A stretch of 64,000 nt of DNA from Haliclona indistincta. Taxonomy: Eukaryota > Porifera > Demospongiae > Haplosclerida > Chalinidae. How positions within the stretch are numbered: the stretch's first letter is position 1; each line of letters starts with the position of its first letter. Shown piece after piece: positions 12,601 through 24,619 of this stretch. Both the position numbers and the translations under genes were made by a program. The notes under the pieces are model-generated. The model worked only from the letters and a program-made list of their open reading frames with translations. It searched no databases and was not told the origin of the DNA. The stretch lies in contig OZ024788.1 in NCBI GenBank assembly GCA_964017065.1, positions 11,372,792-11,436,791 of the forward strand. Direction: 5' to 3'.

Positions 12601-13262
12601 CTCAACAGCTCCCTCATTGTTACTAGCCACTAGTCGATAGGTTCCTGAGTGACTCATCTCTGCTGTGATGATGGTTAGACTACCATCACTGGATATCTCA
12701 TGAGCATAGTCACTGCCCAGACGAGTATTGCCATGGTACCATGTGAGAGAGGAGTGACGAATGATCTTCACTGGTAGTACCACATTCCTACCCTCCACTA
12801 CACTGACACTGTGCTCAGGGAACACTGTGATCGATGGCTTTTTAGCTACTGAAAGTGAATTTGAAATTCAAATTTTTCATGCTTACAATAATATTTGACT
12901 AAACACTCACCAACAGCATATTGAGGTATGTCTTCGATAGCAGCTACATCAACTTTAGGGCCCTCTTTCAAATAACGAACAGCAAATGAACTTGATCTCT
13001 TTTTCCTGCATGTTTACCATTAATTTTTTATGACAAGAATCCAGTTTTGGCATCTCACCTCACAAGCACAATTATTAACACAATAATAATTGTTGTTGCA
13101 ATCACAATAAATAGCAAAGCAGCAATGGCTCCAACAGCTGCTGGTATTGCTGTAGAAATTAAAATAGTGATACTGTTCTATACTGTGCTGTAATATTAAT
13201 TCATTAACCCTAACCTAGTGAGTTTGATTCTGCAGGAGCCTGTGATATCTCAGTAGTAGATA
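9667..13262 (-). pseudogene. Receptor-type tyrosine phosphatase, right tandem copy (membrane helix, Ig, D1, D2)
   Basis: Exons run from a stalk (about 13262) through a membrane helix (about 13155-13065), KKR and the juxtamembrane exon (about 13007-12918). A cysteine-free Ig-like domain follows (12848-12439), then D1 with NRFKDI, WPDHGVP and HC/SAGVGRTG split by an intron at 11360/11312. D1 has every expected motif and looks catalytically competent. An in-frame TAG (10840-10838) follows KTGF in the D1-D2 linker, where Glu is usual, so D2 would not be made. D2 is otherwise traceable to the stop at 9667: MEFPPPDKHRVYLKG, GYKQKKAFIVAQSPME, FHILNWSSLSKGSS and HC/SDTVSRSG. D2 has lost the WPD aspartate and the AGxG loop but keeps Cys-X5-Arg. 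No ectodomain exons are seen upstream of 13262. Confidence 0.85.
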
Positions 13263-13382
13263 ATAATGGTTAAAGTCTGAGGTAAAGTTTGGCATTTAAC
13301 TAAGGTGTAGACATAATTATTTAAAGAATTACACATAATTATAACAAATCAATAAAATTTATAAAAAATTAGCTACGCTGCA

Positions 13383-13408
13383 CTGATGAGGACCAAAAAG
13401 TCCGAAAC
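13383..13408 (+). ncRNA. Hammerhead-ribozyme-like core (incomplete)
   Basis: CTGATGA, a perfect 4-bp stem II (GGAC/GTCC) with a six-base loop, and GAAAC occur in the exact order and spacing of a hammerhead catalytic core. I could not find flanking strands forming stems I and III or a UH cleavage site. It is therefore either a degenerate copy, a half of a two-part ribozyme, or chance. Hammerheads are known in animal retroelements. Apart from this and the TATAC cluster, 13270-14720 shows no gene. Confidence 0.45.
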
Positions 13409-13489
13409 AGACATTTATAATAATAAAAAGGTGAACTAGTTTGCTAAAAGAGTATTTCACCATGCAAAAGACTGGTTATACTGTAGTAT

Positions 13490-13712
13490 GCTACACTGTG
13501 TATAAATCTATTATACTGTTGTTATACTACATCATGTATGATTGATGATTACAATAGTGTATACAGTAGTGTATTTCGCAAGTTATACAATAGAGAGGAA
13601 AGGTAAGTTATACAATAGTGTATTCAGTGTGTATACTGTGCGTATATTTCTTGCTGTTATACATAGTTATACAATGTTATGCGTAGTTATACAATGGCGT
13701 ATACTACATCGT
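13490..13712. repeat. Cluster of degenerate TATAC/GTATA words
   Basis: Short words such as gttatac, tatacagtagtg and gtatac recur in both orientations at irregular spacing. The style matches the cluster at 24030-24240 and is akin to, but uses a different word from, the GCTTATA clusters at 3.0 and 7.7 kb. Confidence 0.6.
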
Positions 13713-14726
13713 ATAACACAGGCCTAATAAGATGCATTGTGGGCGGGTCTAGGCATGAGCATGTGAGCAAGATGGATGAAGCTAGCTCGAGTCGAGTCAT
13801 ACCATAGATCTATGGTCATACCCAGTCGTACTGATGATCAACGATCGCTCATAGAAGAGCCGGGACTGTTTTGCCTCCCATTCTTGCGTGTCACGGTTGT
13901 AGCTGCATGACTGTGTGTCGTGTGCAGCTGAATTTTGATGGTGAGCCTGGACTGCGCATGACATGATACATGTATGTGTCAGTGGAAGTCTTCTTGCAGT
14001 CAATTCCCTTGTGTTTGTGTGTGTGTGTCACTGCCATGTGTGTGTCTGTGTTTACATACTAAATAAGTCAACTTTATACTACAGGAATGCTGTAACCATT
14101 GTCTCTCAAGCTATACCACTAGAGAAGGTACATACTATTTTCATTATTCACATCATTAGATATTAAGCCTTGGTGTATACACTGCTTAGCCTCATGTGAT
14201 CAAGCTGCTATCTTTGTGTGTCAGTAAGGAGAGCAGTTTATTGTGAGCGCTTTGTAAAAATAAAGCACCTAAGTAGTGCCAAGGGCGTGCTGATTCCTCA
14301 GTGGATTTGCGCTGCAATGGTCGAGTAATACACTGGATATGCTTTGACAACGCAAAATCACAATGCAGTGCAATAATTATGCCATCACTAGCCAGTCAGT
14401 GCTGACCACTAGTATTCAACTGGGTGTGTCTATTATACGAGCGAGATAGCTGCTTACACAATTTTTTTCAGACATGCGCTGCTATCCTGTAGTGAAATTC
14501 TAACCTATCAGCTTCTAGGCAGTCAACTGTGGATATTTATGTCTAAAAGCACTCCAGATCGCCAGCAACAGCCATTGATAGCGAGGTAAGCAAATTGTTC
14601 CATAACTCGAGAATGAAGCTTCGTATACAAGTTTCAAATGTTGAAAAGCGAGATAATATCGATTGCATTGCTAGTTTCAGGGCTCATCGTTCAGCGTGCA
14701 CTGCAAACTGAAGTAACAGACGGAAT

Positions 14727-14929
14727 GACTGACTGACTGACTGACTGACTGACTGACTGACTGACTGACTGACTGACTGACTGACTGACTGACTGACTGA
14801 CTGACTGACTGACTGACTGACTGACTGACTGACTGACTGACTGACTGACTGACTGACTGACTGACTGACTGACTGACTGACTGACTGACTGACTGACTGA
14901 CTGACTGACTGACTGACTGACTGACTGAC
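14727..14929. repeat. (CTGA)n microsatellite
   Basis: About 50 uninterrupted copies of a 4-base unit. The minus strand encodes Ser-Val-Ser-Gln in every frame, so the long minus ORFs here are artefacts of the repeat. Confidence 0.97.
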
Positions 14930-15089
14930 CGGCAAGCAATCACAAACACGCACTATCACATTATGTGTCTCCTATTATAATATGGCGATTGTATAAACGA
15001 TTTTAATATGATCACTGTTTGAATCCAAATCTTTTTCCTATAATTATAATAATATAATTATAATAATAACGCTAAGAAGTCACCACCTA

Positions 15090-15326
<237 letters not shown>

Positions 15327-15327
15327 G

Positions 15328-15680
15328 CCCTGGTGGTTCAACTGGTAGAGTCTTGGGCTTACAACCCAGAGGACACTGGTTCGAATCCCAGAGCAGGAGG
15401 AAAAAAACATCACAAGTACTCCAGCCCACCCATCTGTAAAATGGGTACCTGGTGGGGAGCAAAGTACACTGGTCACTAAAGGCGTCGGTGGGACTTTGGG
15501 TGCCCACACCTGCAGTGAGAGGCACAGTTGGTGCTCCTGCGAGTTCCTTGCCCGGCTCCAGGAGATTGCGCAGCACCGGCACACATTACCTGCTTGGTGC
15601 ACAGGTGCCCTGGCTTCGCCAGGTACGCGTGACCCTTGTGGTAGCTAGACACTTTGCTTTTGCTTTGTGTGTGTGTGCAT
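15328..15680 (+). mobile_element. tRNA-derived SINE
   Basis: The head has a Pol III A box (TGGTTCAACTGG, 15334-15345) and a perfect B box (GGTTCGAATCC, 15378-15388), with an anticodon-like loop CTTACAA. The acceptor stem does not pair, so it is not a functional tRNA. The tRNA-unrelated body includes CATCTGTAAAATGGGTACCT and a GC-rich 3' half, and it ends in a T-rich/GT tail near 15680. No ORF is expected. I cannot name the SINE family. Confidence 0.75.
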
Positions 15681-15689
15681 GCGTGCGTG

Positions 15690-16290
15690 TGTACGCGTGC
15701 ATGTGTATGTGAAAAGGGGCAGGGTAAACTTCGTTTTTATTGCATGCATGTGTGCGTGCTTTAGCTGTTTGATTCTGAACTTTTAGAGCAAAGCCATGCA
15801 AACCCACAACAGTAGGAATTGCTCCATAAAAGGAACCTTCATTAATTGTAAATGGTTCCTGATCTTGTATATGTGTGACATGTCATAGCTCATGTCTCTA
15901 TTTCTTATTGCACAGGTTCTCCTGGTTTTGTCAGGTGCTGTGGCACTGCTCAGTGATGTCAACCAAACTGTTTGTTTAAAGTTTACAGACGGCTGTTGTC
16001 CAGGTTAGTGTATGAATTATAAAGTTTTTATCATCTTTATAACTTTACTGTAGGCTAACCAGGATCTCGAAATATCTTGACACTCCCTCTTTCATCAACA
16101 TAAAGTTATCGCTAACTCTCAAGGAACAAACCACTGCATCCACGTCAAGACTAAAATTATTATTGATTTATGTCTTTTTAAACAACACTGTATAGAAAGA
16201 CCAAATTTGAAACAAATAATGGGTAATAATTATTATGATACTGTAAATTCAATAAATTAGAGAAAACAACAGTGAACCAGCAGAAAAAAA
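15690..16290. other. Region without a recognised gene
   Basis: One exon-like stretch on the plus strand at about 15915-16001 has a T-rich AG acceptor, an open frame (VLLVLSGAVALLSDVNQT) and a GTTAGT donor. It stands alone and I do not claim a gene. Confidence 0.3.
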
Positions 16291-16294
16291 AAAA

Positions 16295-16860
16295 TTGCAA
16301 TCCAGTGGAATTCATAGTACATTAGTGCTCTTGGTGTCACAGAATGGTTTAAAACAAGGAAAACTGCAAAACAGCCTCCTACCAACATTCTAGCGTTGCA
16401 ATCCAGTGGAATTCATAGTACATTAGTGCTCTTGGTGTCACAGAATGGTTTAAAACAAGGAAAACTGCAAAACAGCCTCCTACCAACATTCTAGCGTTGC
16501 AATCCAGTGGAATTCATAGTACATTAGTGCTCTTGGTGTCACAGAATGGTTTAAAACAAGGAAAACTGCAAAACAGCCTCCTACCGACATTCTAGCGTTG
16601 CAATCCAGTGGAATTCATAGTACATTAGTGCTCTTGGTGTCACAGAATGGTTTAAAACAAGGAAAACTGCAAAACAGCCTTCTACCATCATTCTAGCATT
16701 GCAATCCAGTACAACTCATAGTATCATTAGCATGTTCGACGACTAAGAATGGTGAAACAAAGAAGACTGGAAAAAGCAATCATGCTAGCGCTACAATCCA
16801 GTAGAACTCGCAGTATCATGAGTGTGTTTGACGACTTAGAATAGTTTGACTTGAAACGAA
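16295..16860. repeat. 101-bp tandem repeat, four near-perfect and about two diverged copies
   Basis: The unit begins ttgcaatccagtggaattca and ends acattctagcg. Starts at 16295, 16396, 16497 and 16598 give an exact 101-base period. Copies after 16699 are diverged (tagtatcattag, gttcgacgac). Confidence 0.95.
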
Positions 16861-16969
16861 AACTAAAATCATCAAATTAATGTTGACTCAATAATAATTT
16901 AATTTCAACATAAAATTACATCAACAACAGCAAAATTTGTGTTGGAAGAAAGTACGTCAATTGAGAGCA

Positions 16970-17335
16970 AAAGTCCAGTTGTGCCTAATTGAAGGAGGAA
17001 GAGGAGCTTAGCCTACGCAGTATGAACACAATAATTTCACTAGGCTAAAGACAGTGACTTTGTATCTTGGTTTAAGAGCACCAGTTGAGTGAGTTGTGTC
17101 TACTTGAAGGGAGGAGGAGCTTAGCCTACGCACACAATAATGTTAGACAAAAACTAATAACAGTGAGTTCGTACCTTGGTTAAGAGCACCAGTTGAGTGA
17201 GTTGTGTCTACTTGAAGGGAGGAGGAACTTAGCCTACGCACACAATAATGTTAGACAAAAACTATAATAACAGTGAGTTCATACTTTGGTTTAAGAGTGC
17301 CAGTTGAGTGAGTTGTGTCTTACTGTAGCCTCTTC
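16970..17335. repeat. About 108-111-bp tandem repeat, three copies
   Basis: Units share ccagttgagtgagttgtgtc (17081, 17189, 17300) and gaggagcttagcctacgca. The first copy at about 16970 is diverged. Confidence 0.85.
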
Positions 17336-18386
17336 TTGTATCCGGCAGAAATGGATGACACACATGCATAGTCTAGAACAGATTAAAGGTGAAGTTTACA
17401 ATACTACACACATCAATTTTATTATTAATTTTATGACCTGTATGCAAAAGTGCTCCAAAATTAAAAGGAGGCTACAGGTTAGCAGTACACGACATATTGC
17501 CGTAGATTCGTGAAAACAAACTCTGGTGTTTGAGCACCAGAGTTAAGCCTGTTCTGAATTTTTGCGAACTTGTGAAATATAGTCTGTCTGTGAAAATAAT
17601 ACATGTATGCATGATCTATGGTAAGAAACTCAACCAATTGAGTAACATAATTATAGGTATGGGATAGGGGATCAAGTACATTAAGAGGAGCAAAAAATGA
17701 GCTGATATCACGTCTAACATGATGTCTTTCACTAACCGATGTATGATACCCATGCCTTCACTGCAACAGGCCGGTGTGTGAACTCTAGCTCTTTAAAGAG
17801 ATACAGGCCAGATAACTTACTGGCTTTAGGAATAAATGTACTACCAGGCATCTAAACACCCCAGAAAACAAAGGGTGCTAGCTTGGTAGCCCAATCAGAC
17901 TCCGGCCGGGACCTGCTAGCACCCCTTGCAGCACCATATATTAAATGAACTTTGAGGCAGCTAGATGAGATTGAGCTAGAAGAAAGTTGAGCTATAAGAT
18001 AGCATGAAGTAATATTTGAACAGGTGATGAAGAGTAACTACCTGAAAGTACAGTTGATTAGTTTGATCACTAGCTGATAGACAGCGATTTAGCGATGTAA
18101 CAGGCATGCACTCATGCAGACAGAGTCAAAGGAGTAACTGAACAAGTATGAGAGTCCCAGTCACTCAAGTTCAGGCATATATACATCTAGATAAGCTAAT
18201 GGGCCACAATGATAAGTTAGAGAATGGAAGGAGATATGGCAAACACACCTAGTACACAAGTTAACACGTGGGAAGTCACGGTACTTGTGTAGCAGCAGCT
18301 GGTTTCTTGTAGGACCTGGTTTCTTCAACTTTCTTGCTGGTTAGTGGGCGTGGTACGGTAGGTGGAGTCACACTGTAGACTGGCGG
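17336..18386. other. Region without a recognised gene
   Basis: No splice-joined coding pattern is seen. A 9-bp hairpin (ACTCTGGTG, six-base loop, CACCAGAGT) sits at about 17519-17542. Confidence 0.4.
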
Positions 18387-18611
18387 GCTACAATCTAGCC
18401 TCGTCCCCAGGCCGAATTTTTCGCAACGCAGAAACGCAACGGAACGAAACGGCGAAAAATTGGGCCTGGTACACACTGCAGGGGTAATAGTGCGCGTGCT
18501 CAGACCATTCCCCAGAATCTAGGGAATCCGTAATCGCTTGGATATTCTCGCTATATTAATCCGTTATACTAGTCCGTTTAGCGAATCACTTTCCGTGCTA
18601 TCATCAGAAAT

Positions 18612-19100
18612 GGAGTCGATCGAGTTTCCTACTGGTATCGCGTATGCTCTCTCTCCTGCTTGGGAAGAGAGAATGTCACGCTAAAGCCGAAGCAGGAAGA
18701 AGCTGTTTACCATCTGTGCCATGGTCAGGACGTATTTGCTTGGTTCCCCACCGGATACGGCAAGTCTCTGTGCTACCAACTTAGTATGAGTCCGCAGTGC
18801 CGTTTCTCTTCGACTATAAGCTAAATCGTACTTATTATGGAGCTGAGCGCTGGTTATTTCACCGCTAGTGTCGTTGATGGTCGACCAGGTAACAGGCCTT
18901 TCACAGCGAGGTGTTCAGTACAGCAGGAATATTGGGTGGAAACGAAGGTATGTAGTTTGCCAGCCTGAACTATTAATTGTGACTGCTAAGTACAGATGTG
19001 GACAAACAGCTGCTTGCTAGTGAGAAAGATGTGACTATGGGTCGTTTTTCATTACTATACACTGCTCCTGAAGCTATTGTGCATCGCCAGTCTTGTTTTT
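18612..19100 (+). pseudogene. Decayed RecQ-type helicase fragment
   Basis: Frames can be pieced together as LKPKQEEAVYHLCHGQDVFA and FPTGYGKSLCYQL (Walker A of RecQ-type helicases). VISPLVSLMVDQV (motif Ia region), SRNIGWKRRY and RFSLLYTAPEAIV (YxxPE-like block) follow. The order matches the N-terminal helicase lobe, but at least two frame changes and a TAA occur. No DEAH box is found. It lies wholly inside the inverted-repeat element, so it is cargo or a relic of an autonomous relative. Confidence 0.7.
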
Positions 19101-19950
19101 GTTACGCCTGGAGGAGTGAGTGACAGCTGTGTTGAGAATACTGAGCAGTGTGTGCGCCTTTGTGTCGAGCTCATCCATTGCCTGGCTCCACGCAAATTTT
19201 CAGCTTCATCGAGTGTCATTGACCTAAACAGGGATACAGGCTTGGCTTTCTTTCGACACAGGGAGGCACATTTGATTCGTCATCAACAATCAACAAACTC
19301 TCATTAAAACCTCATCTCTGAGCATAGCATGGTTGAAGATGGCTCTACAGATAGTGTGGATGTTTCTGCCAGCCAATGCCCTACCGAGCTTTTGAAAACT
19401 GTAACTCAAGGGAACTTCAACTCGTGCATATTTACTAGGTGAGTAAACCAATATCTGTAATTTCAATAATTTTGCGGTTTGTTATTAATAATCGTTGAGC
19501 TTTTTACCGTTACTGACTGTTCGTTGCAAATGTTGCCTGTGTCATGAGCTGCTGTATACGTAGAAATCATAATCATGACTACTTCAACTGTAAACTATGA
19601 ATCTCTTTACCATTAGACTCCTGAACTGATGATAGAGAAGGTGAAGTGTCGCTATCTCTCAATGACTGTACTTCTAGGTCTGAAGCTAAGACATGTTCAC
19701 CTTTTCTCATCAAGAAAATTTAATAACCATACCATCATCCTCTATACAAAAATTTAGCCTTCTTCCATAGCCTGCCACTGTCTGCCGCTTGGGTGCTGGT
19801 CTACACACCTGTGTGTGAGGAGAAGCACCAGCTCCACTATAGTGTCTTTTGCCCTCTTCCTCGGAGTGGTGGTACCTGTGACGACTGCTCATAGATGACC
19901 GCTGGTGATCGATGGTAGTTGTTGTTTCTCATTACTGGATTTAGCTAGCA

Positions 19951-20148
19951 CTATGAATGCTTCAGCGGCAAGAAACTTTCTGTTGCATGGTCTACAGATA
20001 TACTCCGAGTGTTCACAACTGGACTGTTGATCTCTCTGCTCAGTCTTTCCACAACGCCTGATCTTGAAAACAGTGCCACACTGTGTTTAGAAATTACAGA
20101 TCTACTGCAGATTCTGCATAAAGCAGATGAAGCCATAACAACTGCCAC
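19951..20148 (-). pseudogene. Zinc-finger-like ORF inside the inverted-repeat element
   Basis: The minus strand reads MASSALCRICSRSVISKHS followed by a hydrophobic VALFSRSGVVERL block. A CxxC start with this spacing resembles the short zinc-binding heads seen on several transposon proteins, but no second Cys pair is found before the stop. A further minus ORF at 19710-19892 may be a downstream exon. The function is not known. Confidence 0.35.
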
Positions 20149-20369
20149 ACTGTTGATTCAGCTATTTTAATAATTATTATTGTACTATGCGGTTGTTAAT
20201 GGTATTCAGCGATTATTAACGTATGAATAATATTATTACTTACGCGCACTGTCGCGCAAGCGCACTATTACCCTTGCAGTGTGTACCAGGCCCAATTTTT
20301 CGCCGTTTCGTTCCGTTGCGTTTCTGCGTTGCGAAAAATTCGGCCTGGGGACGAGGCTAGCTACAATCT

Positions 20370-20824
20370 GGTTGGTCCAAATATATTCGCCACGTGAAGA
20401 CTTGTACTTGCAGCTGGTGACTAGCATCCTCCATTGCTTGTGCTATAATACTACAACGTTAAGGTACTCACTGCTACTCTTGTTCTTGTCTTAGATATTT
20501 TGCTCTGATTTTCATTGTAGATTGCTATAGTTCTCAGCTATTCAGGCCTCAACATGCCAGGATCTACAGTAACAATATAATGACTATGCTAGCTAGCTGT
20601 TGATTCTCTTGTTGTCAGTATGATGTTATCTCGCAGTGCTTGGCAACAAGTAAGATAAGCTTCTTATTTCTGTTTCTTCAAGTACAATTCCTCTTATTGT
20701 TTTACAGACCAAAATGGGTTGACTGTATATCATTCATGGATGACTATACAGGTGCCTACTATAATTATTATGACACAGCTTAAACCGATGAGCTATCATT
20801 GGTGAGTGAATGTCTGAATGAGTG
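20370..20824. other. Region without a recognised gene
   Basis: Short AT-rich sequence between the inverted-repeat element and the 101-bp array. I see nothing supportable in it. Confidence 0.4.
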
Positions 20825-20829
20825 ACGTA

Positions 20830-23755
20830 TAATATTACAGGAGTGATTCAGTATTAGTGAATGCATGCTTGTCTCTTCATTCAGGAACACAACATAGCTA
20901 CACAGCTTGATATGATCGGAACACGCTCATCAGGTGTGTTAGTGTGATTCAGTGTTAGTGAACACATGCTTGTCTCTTCATTCAGGAACACAACATAGCT
21001 ACACAGCTTGATATGATCGGAACACGCTCATCAGGTGTGTTAGTGTGATTCAGTGTTAGTGAACACATGCTTGTCTCTTCATTCAGGAACACAACATAGC
21101 TACACAGCTTGATATGATCGGAACACGCTCATCAGGTGTGTTAGTGTGATTCAGTATTAGTGAACGCTTGCTTGTCTCTTCATTCAGGAACACAACATGG
21201 CTACACAGCTTGATATGATCGGAACACGCTCATCAGGTGTGTTAGTGTGATTCAGTATTAGTGAACGCTTGCTTGTCTCTTCATTCAGGAACACAACATG
21301 GCTACACAGCTTGATATGATCGGAACACGCTCATCAGGTGTGTTAGTGTGATTCAGTATTAGTGAACGCATGCTTGTCTCTTCATTCAGGAACACAACAT
21401 GGCTACACAGCTTGATATGATCGGAACACGCTCATCAGGTGTGTTAGTGTGATTCAGTATTAGTGAACGCTTGCTTGTCTCTTCATTCAGGAACACAACA
21501 TGGCTACACAGCTTGATATGATCGGAACACGCTCATCAGGTGTGTTAGTGTGATTCAGTATTAGTGAACGCATGCTTGTCTCTTCATTCAGGAACACAAC
21601 ATGGCTACACAGCTTGATATGATCGGAACACGCTCATCAGGTGTGTTAGTGTGATTCAGTATTAGTGAACGCATGCTTGTCTCTTCATTCAGGAACACAA
21701 CATGGCTACACAGCTTGATATGATCGGAACACGCTCATCAGGTGTGTTAGTGTGATTCAGTGTTAGTGAACACATGCTTGTCTCTTCATTCAGGAACACA
21801 ACATAGCTACACAGCTTGATATGATCGGAACACGCTCATCAGGTGTGTTAGTGTGATTCAGTGTTAGTGAACACATGCTTGTCTCTTCATTCAGGAACAC
21901 AACATAGCTACACAGCTTGATATGATCGGAACACGCTCATCAGGTGTGTTAGTGTGATTCAGTATTAGTGAACGCTTGCTTGTCTCTTCATTCAGGAACA
22001 CAACATGGCTACACAGCTTGATATGATCGGAACACGCTCATCAGGTGTGTTAGTGTGATTCAGTATTAGTGAACGCTTGCTTGTCTCTTCATTCAGGAAC
22101 ACAACATGGCTACACAGCTTGATATGATCGGAACACGCTCATCAGGTGTGTTAGTGTGATTCAGTATTAGTGAACGCATGCTTGTCTCTTCATTCAGGAA
22201 CACAACATGGCTACACAGCTTGATATGATCGGAACACGCTCATCAGGTGTGTTAGTGTGATTCAGTATTAGTGAACGCTTGCTTGTCTCTTCATTCAGGA
22301 ACACAACATGGCTACACAGCGTGATATGATCGGAACACGCTCATCAGGTGTGTTAGTGTGATTCAGTATTAGTGAACGCTTGCTTGTCTCTTCATTCAGG
22401 AACACAACATGGCTACACAGCTTGATATGATCGGAACACGCTCATCAGGTGTGTTAGTGTGATTCAGTATTAGTGAACGCTTGCTTGTCTCTTCATTCAG
22501 GAACACAACATGGCTACACAGCTTGATATGATCGGAACACGCTCATCAGGTGTGTTAGTGTGATTCAGTATTAGTGAACGCATGCTTGTCTCTTCATTCA
22601 GGAACACAACATGGCTACACAGCTTGATATGATCGGAACACGCTCATCAGGTGTGTTAGTGTGATTCAGTATTAGTGAACGCTTGCTTGTCTCTTCATTC
22701 AGGAACACAACATGGCTACACAGCGTGATATGATCGGAACACGCTCATCAGGTGTGTTAGTGTGATTCAGTATTAGTGAACGCTTGCTTGTCTCTTCATT
22801 CAGGAACACAACATGGCTACACAGCTTGATATGATCGGAACACGCTCATCAGGTGTGTTAGTGTGATTCAGTATTAGTGAACGCTTGCTTGTCTCTTCAT
22901 TCAGGAACACAACATGGCTACACAGCTTGATATGATCGGAACACGCTCATCAGGTGTGTTAGTGTGATTCAGTATTAGTGAACGCATGCTTGTCTCTTCA
23001 TTCAGGAACACAACATGGCTACACAGCTTGATATGATCGGAACACGCTCATCAGGTGTGTTAGTGTGATTCAGTATTAGTGAACGCTTGCTTGTCTCTTC
23101 ATTCAGGAACACAACATGGCTACACAGCTTGATATGATCGGAACACGCTCATCAGGTGTGTTAGTGTGATTCAGTATTAGTGAACGCTTGCTTGTCTCTT
23201 CATTCAGGAACACAACATGGCTACACAGCTTGATATGATCGGAACACGCTCATCAGGTGTGTTAGTGTGATTCAGTATTAGTGAACGCATGCTTGTCTCT
23301 TCATTCAGGAACACAACATGGCTACACAGCTTGATATGATCGGAACACGCTCATCAGGTGTGTTAGTGTGATTCAGTATTAGTGAACGCATGCTTGTCTC
23401 TTCATTCAGGAACACAACATGGCTACACAGCTTGATATGATCGGAACACGCTCATCAGGTGTGTTAGTGTGATTCAGTATTAGTGAACGCATGCTTGTCT
23501 CTTCATTCAGGAACACAACATGGCTACACAGCTTGATATGATCGGAACACGCTCATCAGGTGTGTTAGTGTGATTCAGTATTAGTGAACGCATGCTTGTC
23601 TCTTCATTCAGGAACACAACATGGCTACACAGCTTGATATGATCGGAACACGCTCATCAGGTGTGTTAGTGTGATTCAGTATTAGTGAACACATGCTTGT
23701 CTCTTCATTCAGGAACACAACTTCATATGATCGGAACACGCTCATCAGGTGTGTT
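20830..23755. repeat. 101-bp satellite array, about 29 copies
   Basis: Units start at 20931, 21032, 21133 and so on with an exact 101-base period and very low divergence (ATAGCT versus ATGGCT, CGCTTG versus CGCATG versus CACATG). Each unit contains a T-rich tract ending CATTCAG, a 49-base block starting gaacacaacatggc, then CATCAG followed by GTGTGT. It therefore resembles a 49-base exon between 52-base introns. The block is open in only one frame (EHNMATQLDMIGTRSS), and 49 is not a multiple of three, so I do not call it coding. The last unit is shortened near 23720. Confidence 0.95.
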
Positions 23756-24029
23756 GTGTATTGCCATTTAGGAATTCCTGAGAAAGTGAGGCATGTGTTA
23801 CATGTGTGCTTTATTCTGATTTGAATTCCTACAGGTATTCTCAACTCCTACTATTCCAGAGTGAAATACTCAGTATTATAGGAACAAAAATTATTTTGTA
23901 ATAGTGTATTATAATTATTTCAATAATTTTTAAAAATATTTTTATCTGAATTATTAATAGTAACAATAAGTGCCTTTTATGGAAGTAAGCTAGCAAAGGG
24001 TGTAGATGCCCCTCCCATTGCAGTCATGA

Positions 24030-24240
24030 TATACACCTAGAATACACAACATATACATCAGTTGTACACATAGTATACAGTATAGTATAACTTAGCAATA
24101 CATTATTGTATAACAGTAGTGTATATGGTACCTATACACTAGGTATGCTCATGGGTATACTACATGGTATGCACATGTGTATACACATTGTATAATTCTC
24201 TTATACACCTAATATACAGGGGTGTATAATTCAATCTTAG
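24030..24240. repeat. Second TATAC/GTATA word cluster
   Basis: A dense mix of gtatac, tatacac, gtataa and tatacagt words in both orientations without a constant period, within a gene-free stretch (23760-24620). Confidence 0.6.
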
Positions 24241-24619
24241 CATGGTGTTTGTTGTCAGGAGTGTTTGAATGCAATTAAATGGTTATTTCTCAGCTGAATG
24301 AACCACAGTGCACGTGACTTATTTTATTATAGCAAACAGAATAATCTAATAATTTTATATCAATATAAATTTTGAATGAGTAGCAGTGATTTGATTACTG
24401 GCATGCGTCAAACATTTTTCGACAACAAATACCCTTTTTAAGTGACATTAATTTATTATAACAATGTCTGTCTGCAGCTGCAACACACCATGCAATAATT
24501 ATAATAATTATTATATTAACAAAATAAATATCAAGGTTCAGATAATAGTAATGTATGTTCTATTCGTAATTATTGTTGGGTCTAGAAAACATAGGAAAAT
24601 AATTGAAATCAGCACAATT

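Larger units (their letters stand above)
18396..20359. mobile_element. MULE-like terminal-inverted-repeat element with 9-bp target duplication
   Basis: Inverted repeats of about 105 bases start TAGCCTCGTCCCCAGG at 18396 and end as the complement at 20359. Both ends are flanked by GCTACAATC (18387-18395 and 20360-20368), a 9-bp target-site duplication as in Mutator-like elements. Each repeat itself folds back (AGGCCGAATTTTTCGC against GCGAAAAATTGGGCCT). The inside holds a RecQ-type helicase fragment on the plus strand and a zinc-finger-like ORF on the minus strand, but no transposase that I can see. The superfamily is inferred from the target length and long repeats. Confidence 0.75.

Noticed and set aside
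14677..14959. Three overlapping minus-strand Ser-Val-Ser-Gln ORFs
   Set aside because: Produced by the (CTGA)n microsatellite, which is open in every frame.
15328..15402. Functional tRNA-Val (TAC) gene
   Set aside because: A and B boxes and an anticodon-like loop are present, but the acceptor stem does not pair and a SINE body follows.
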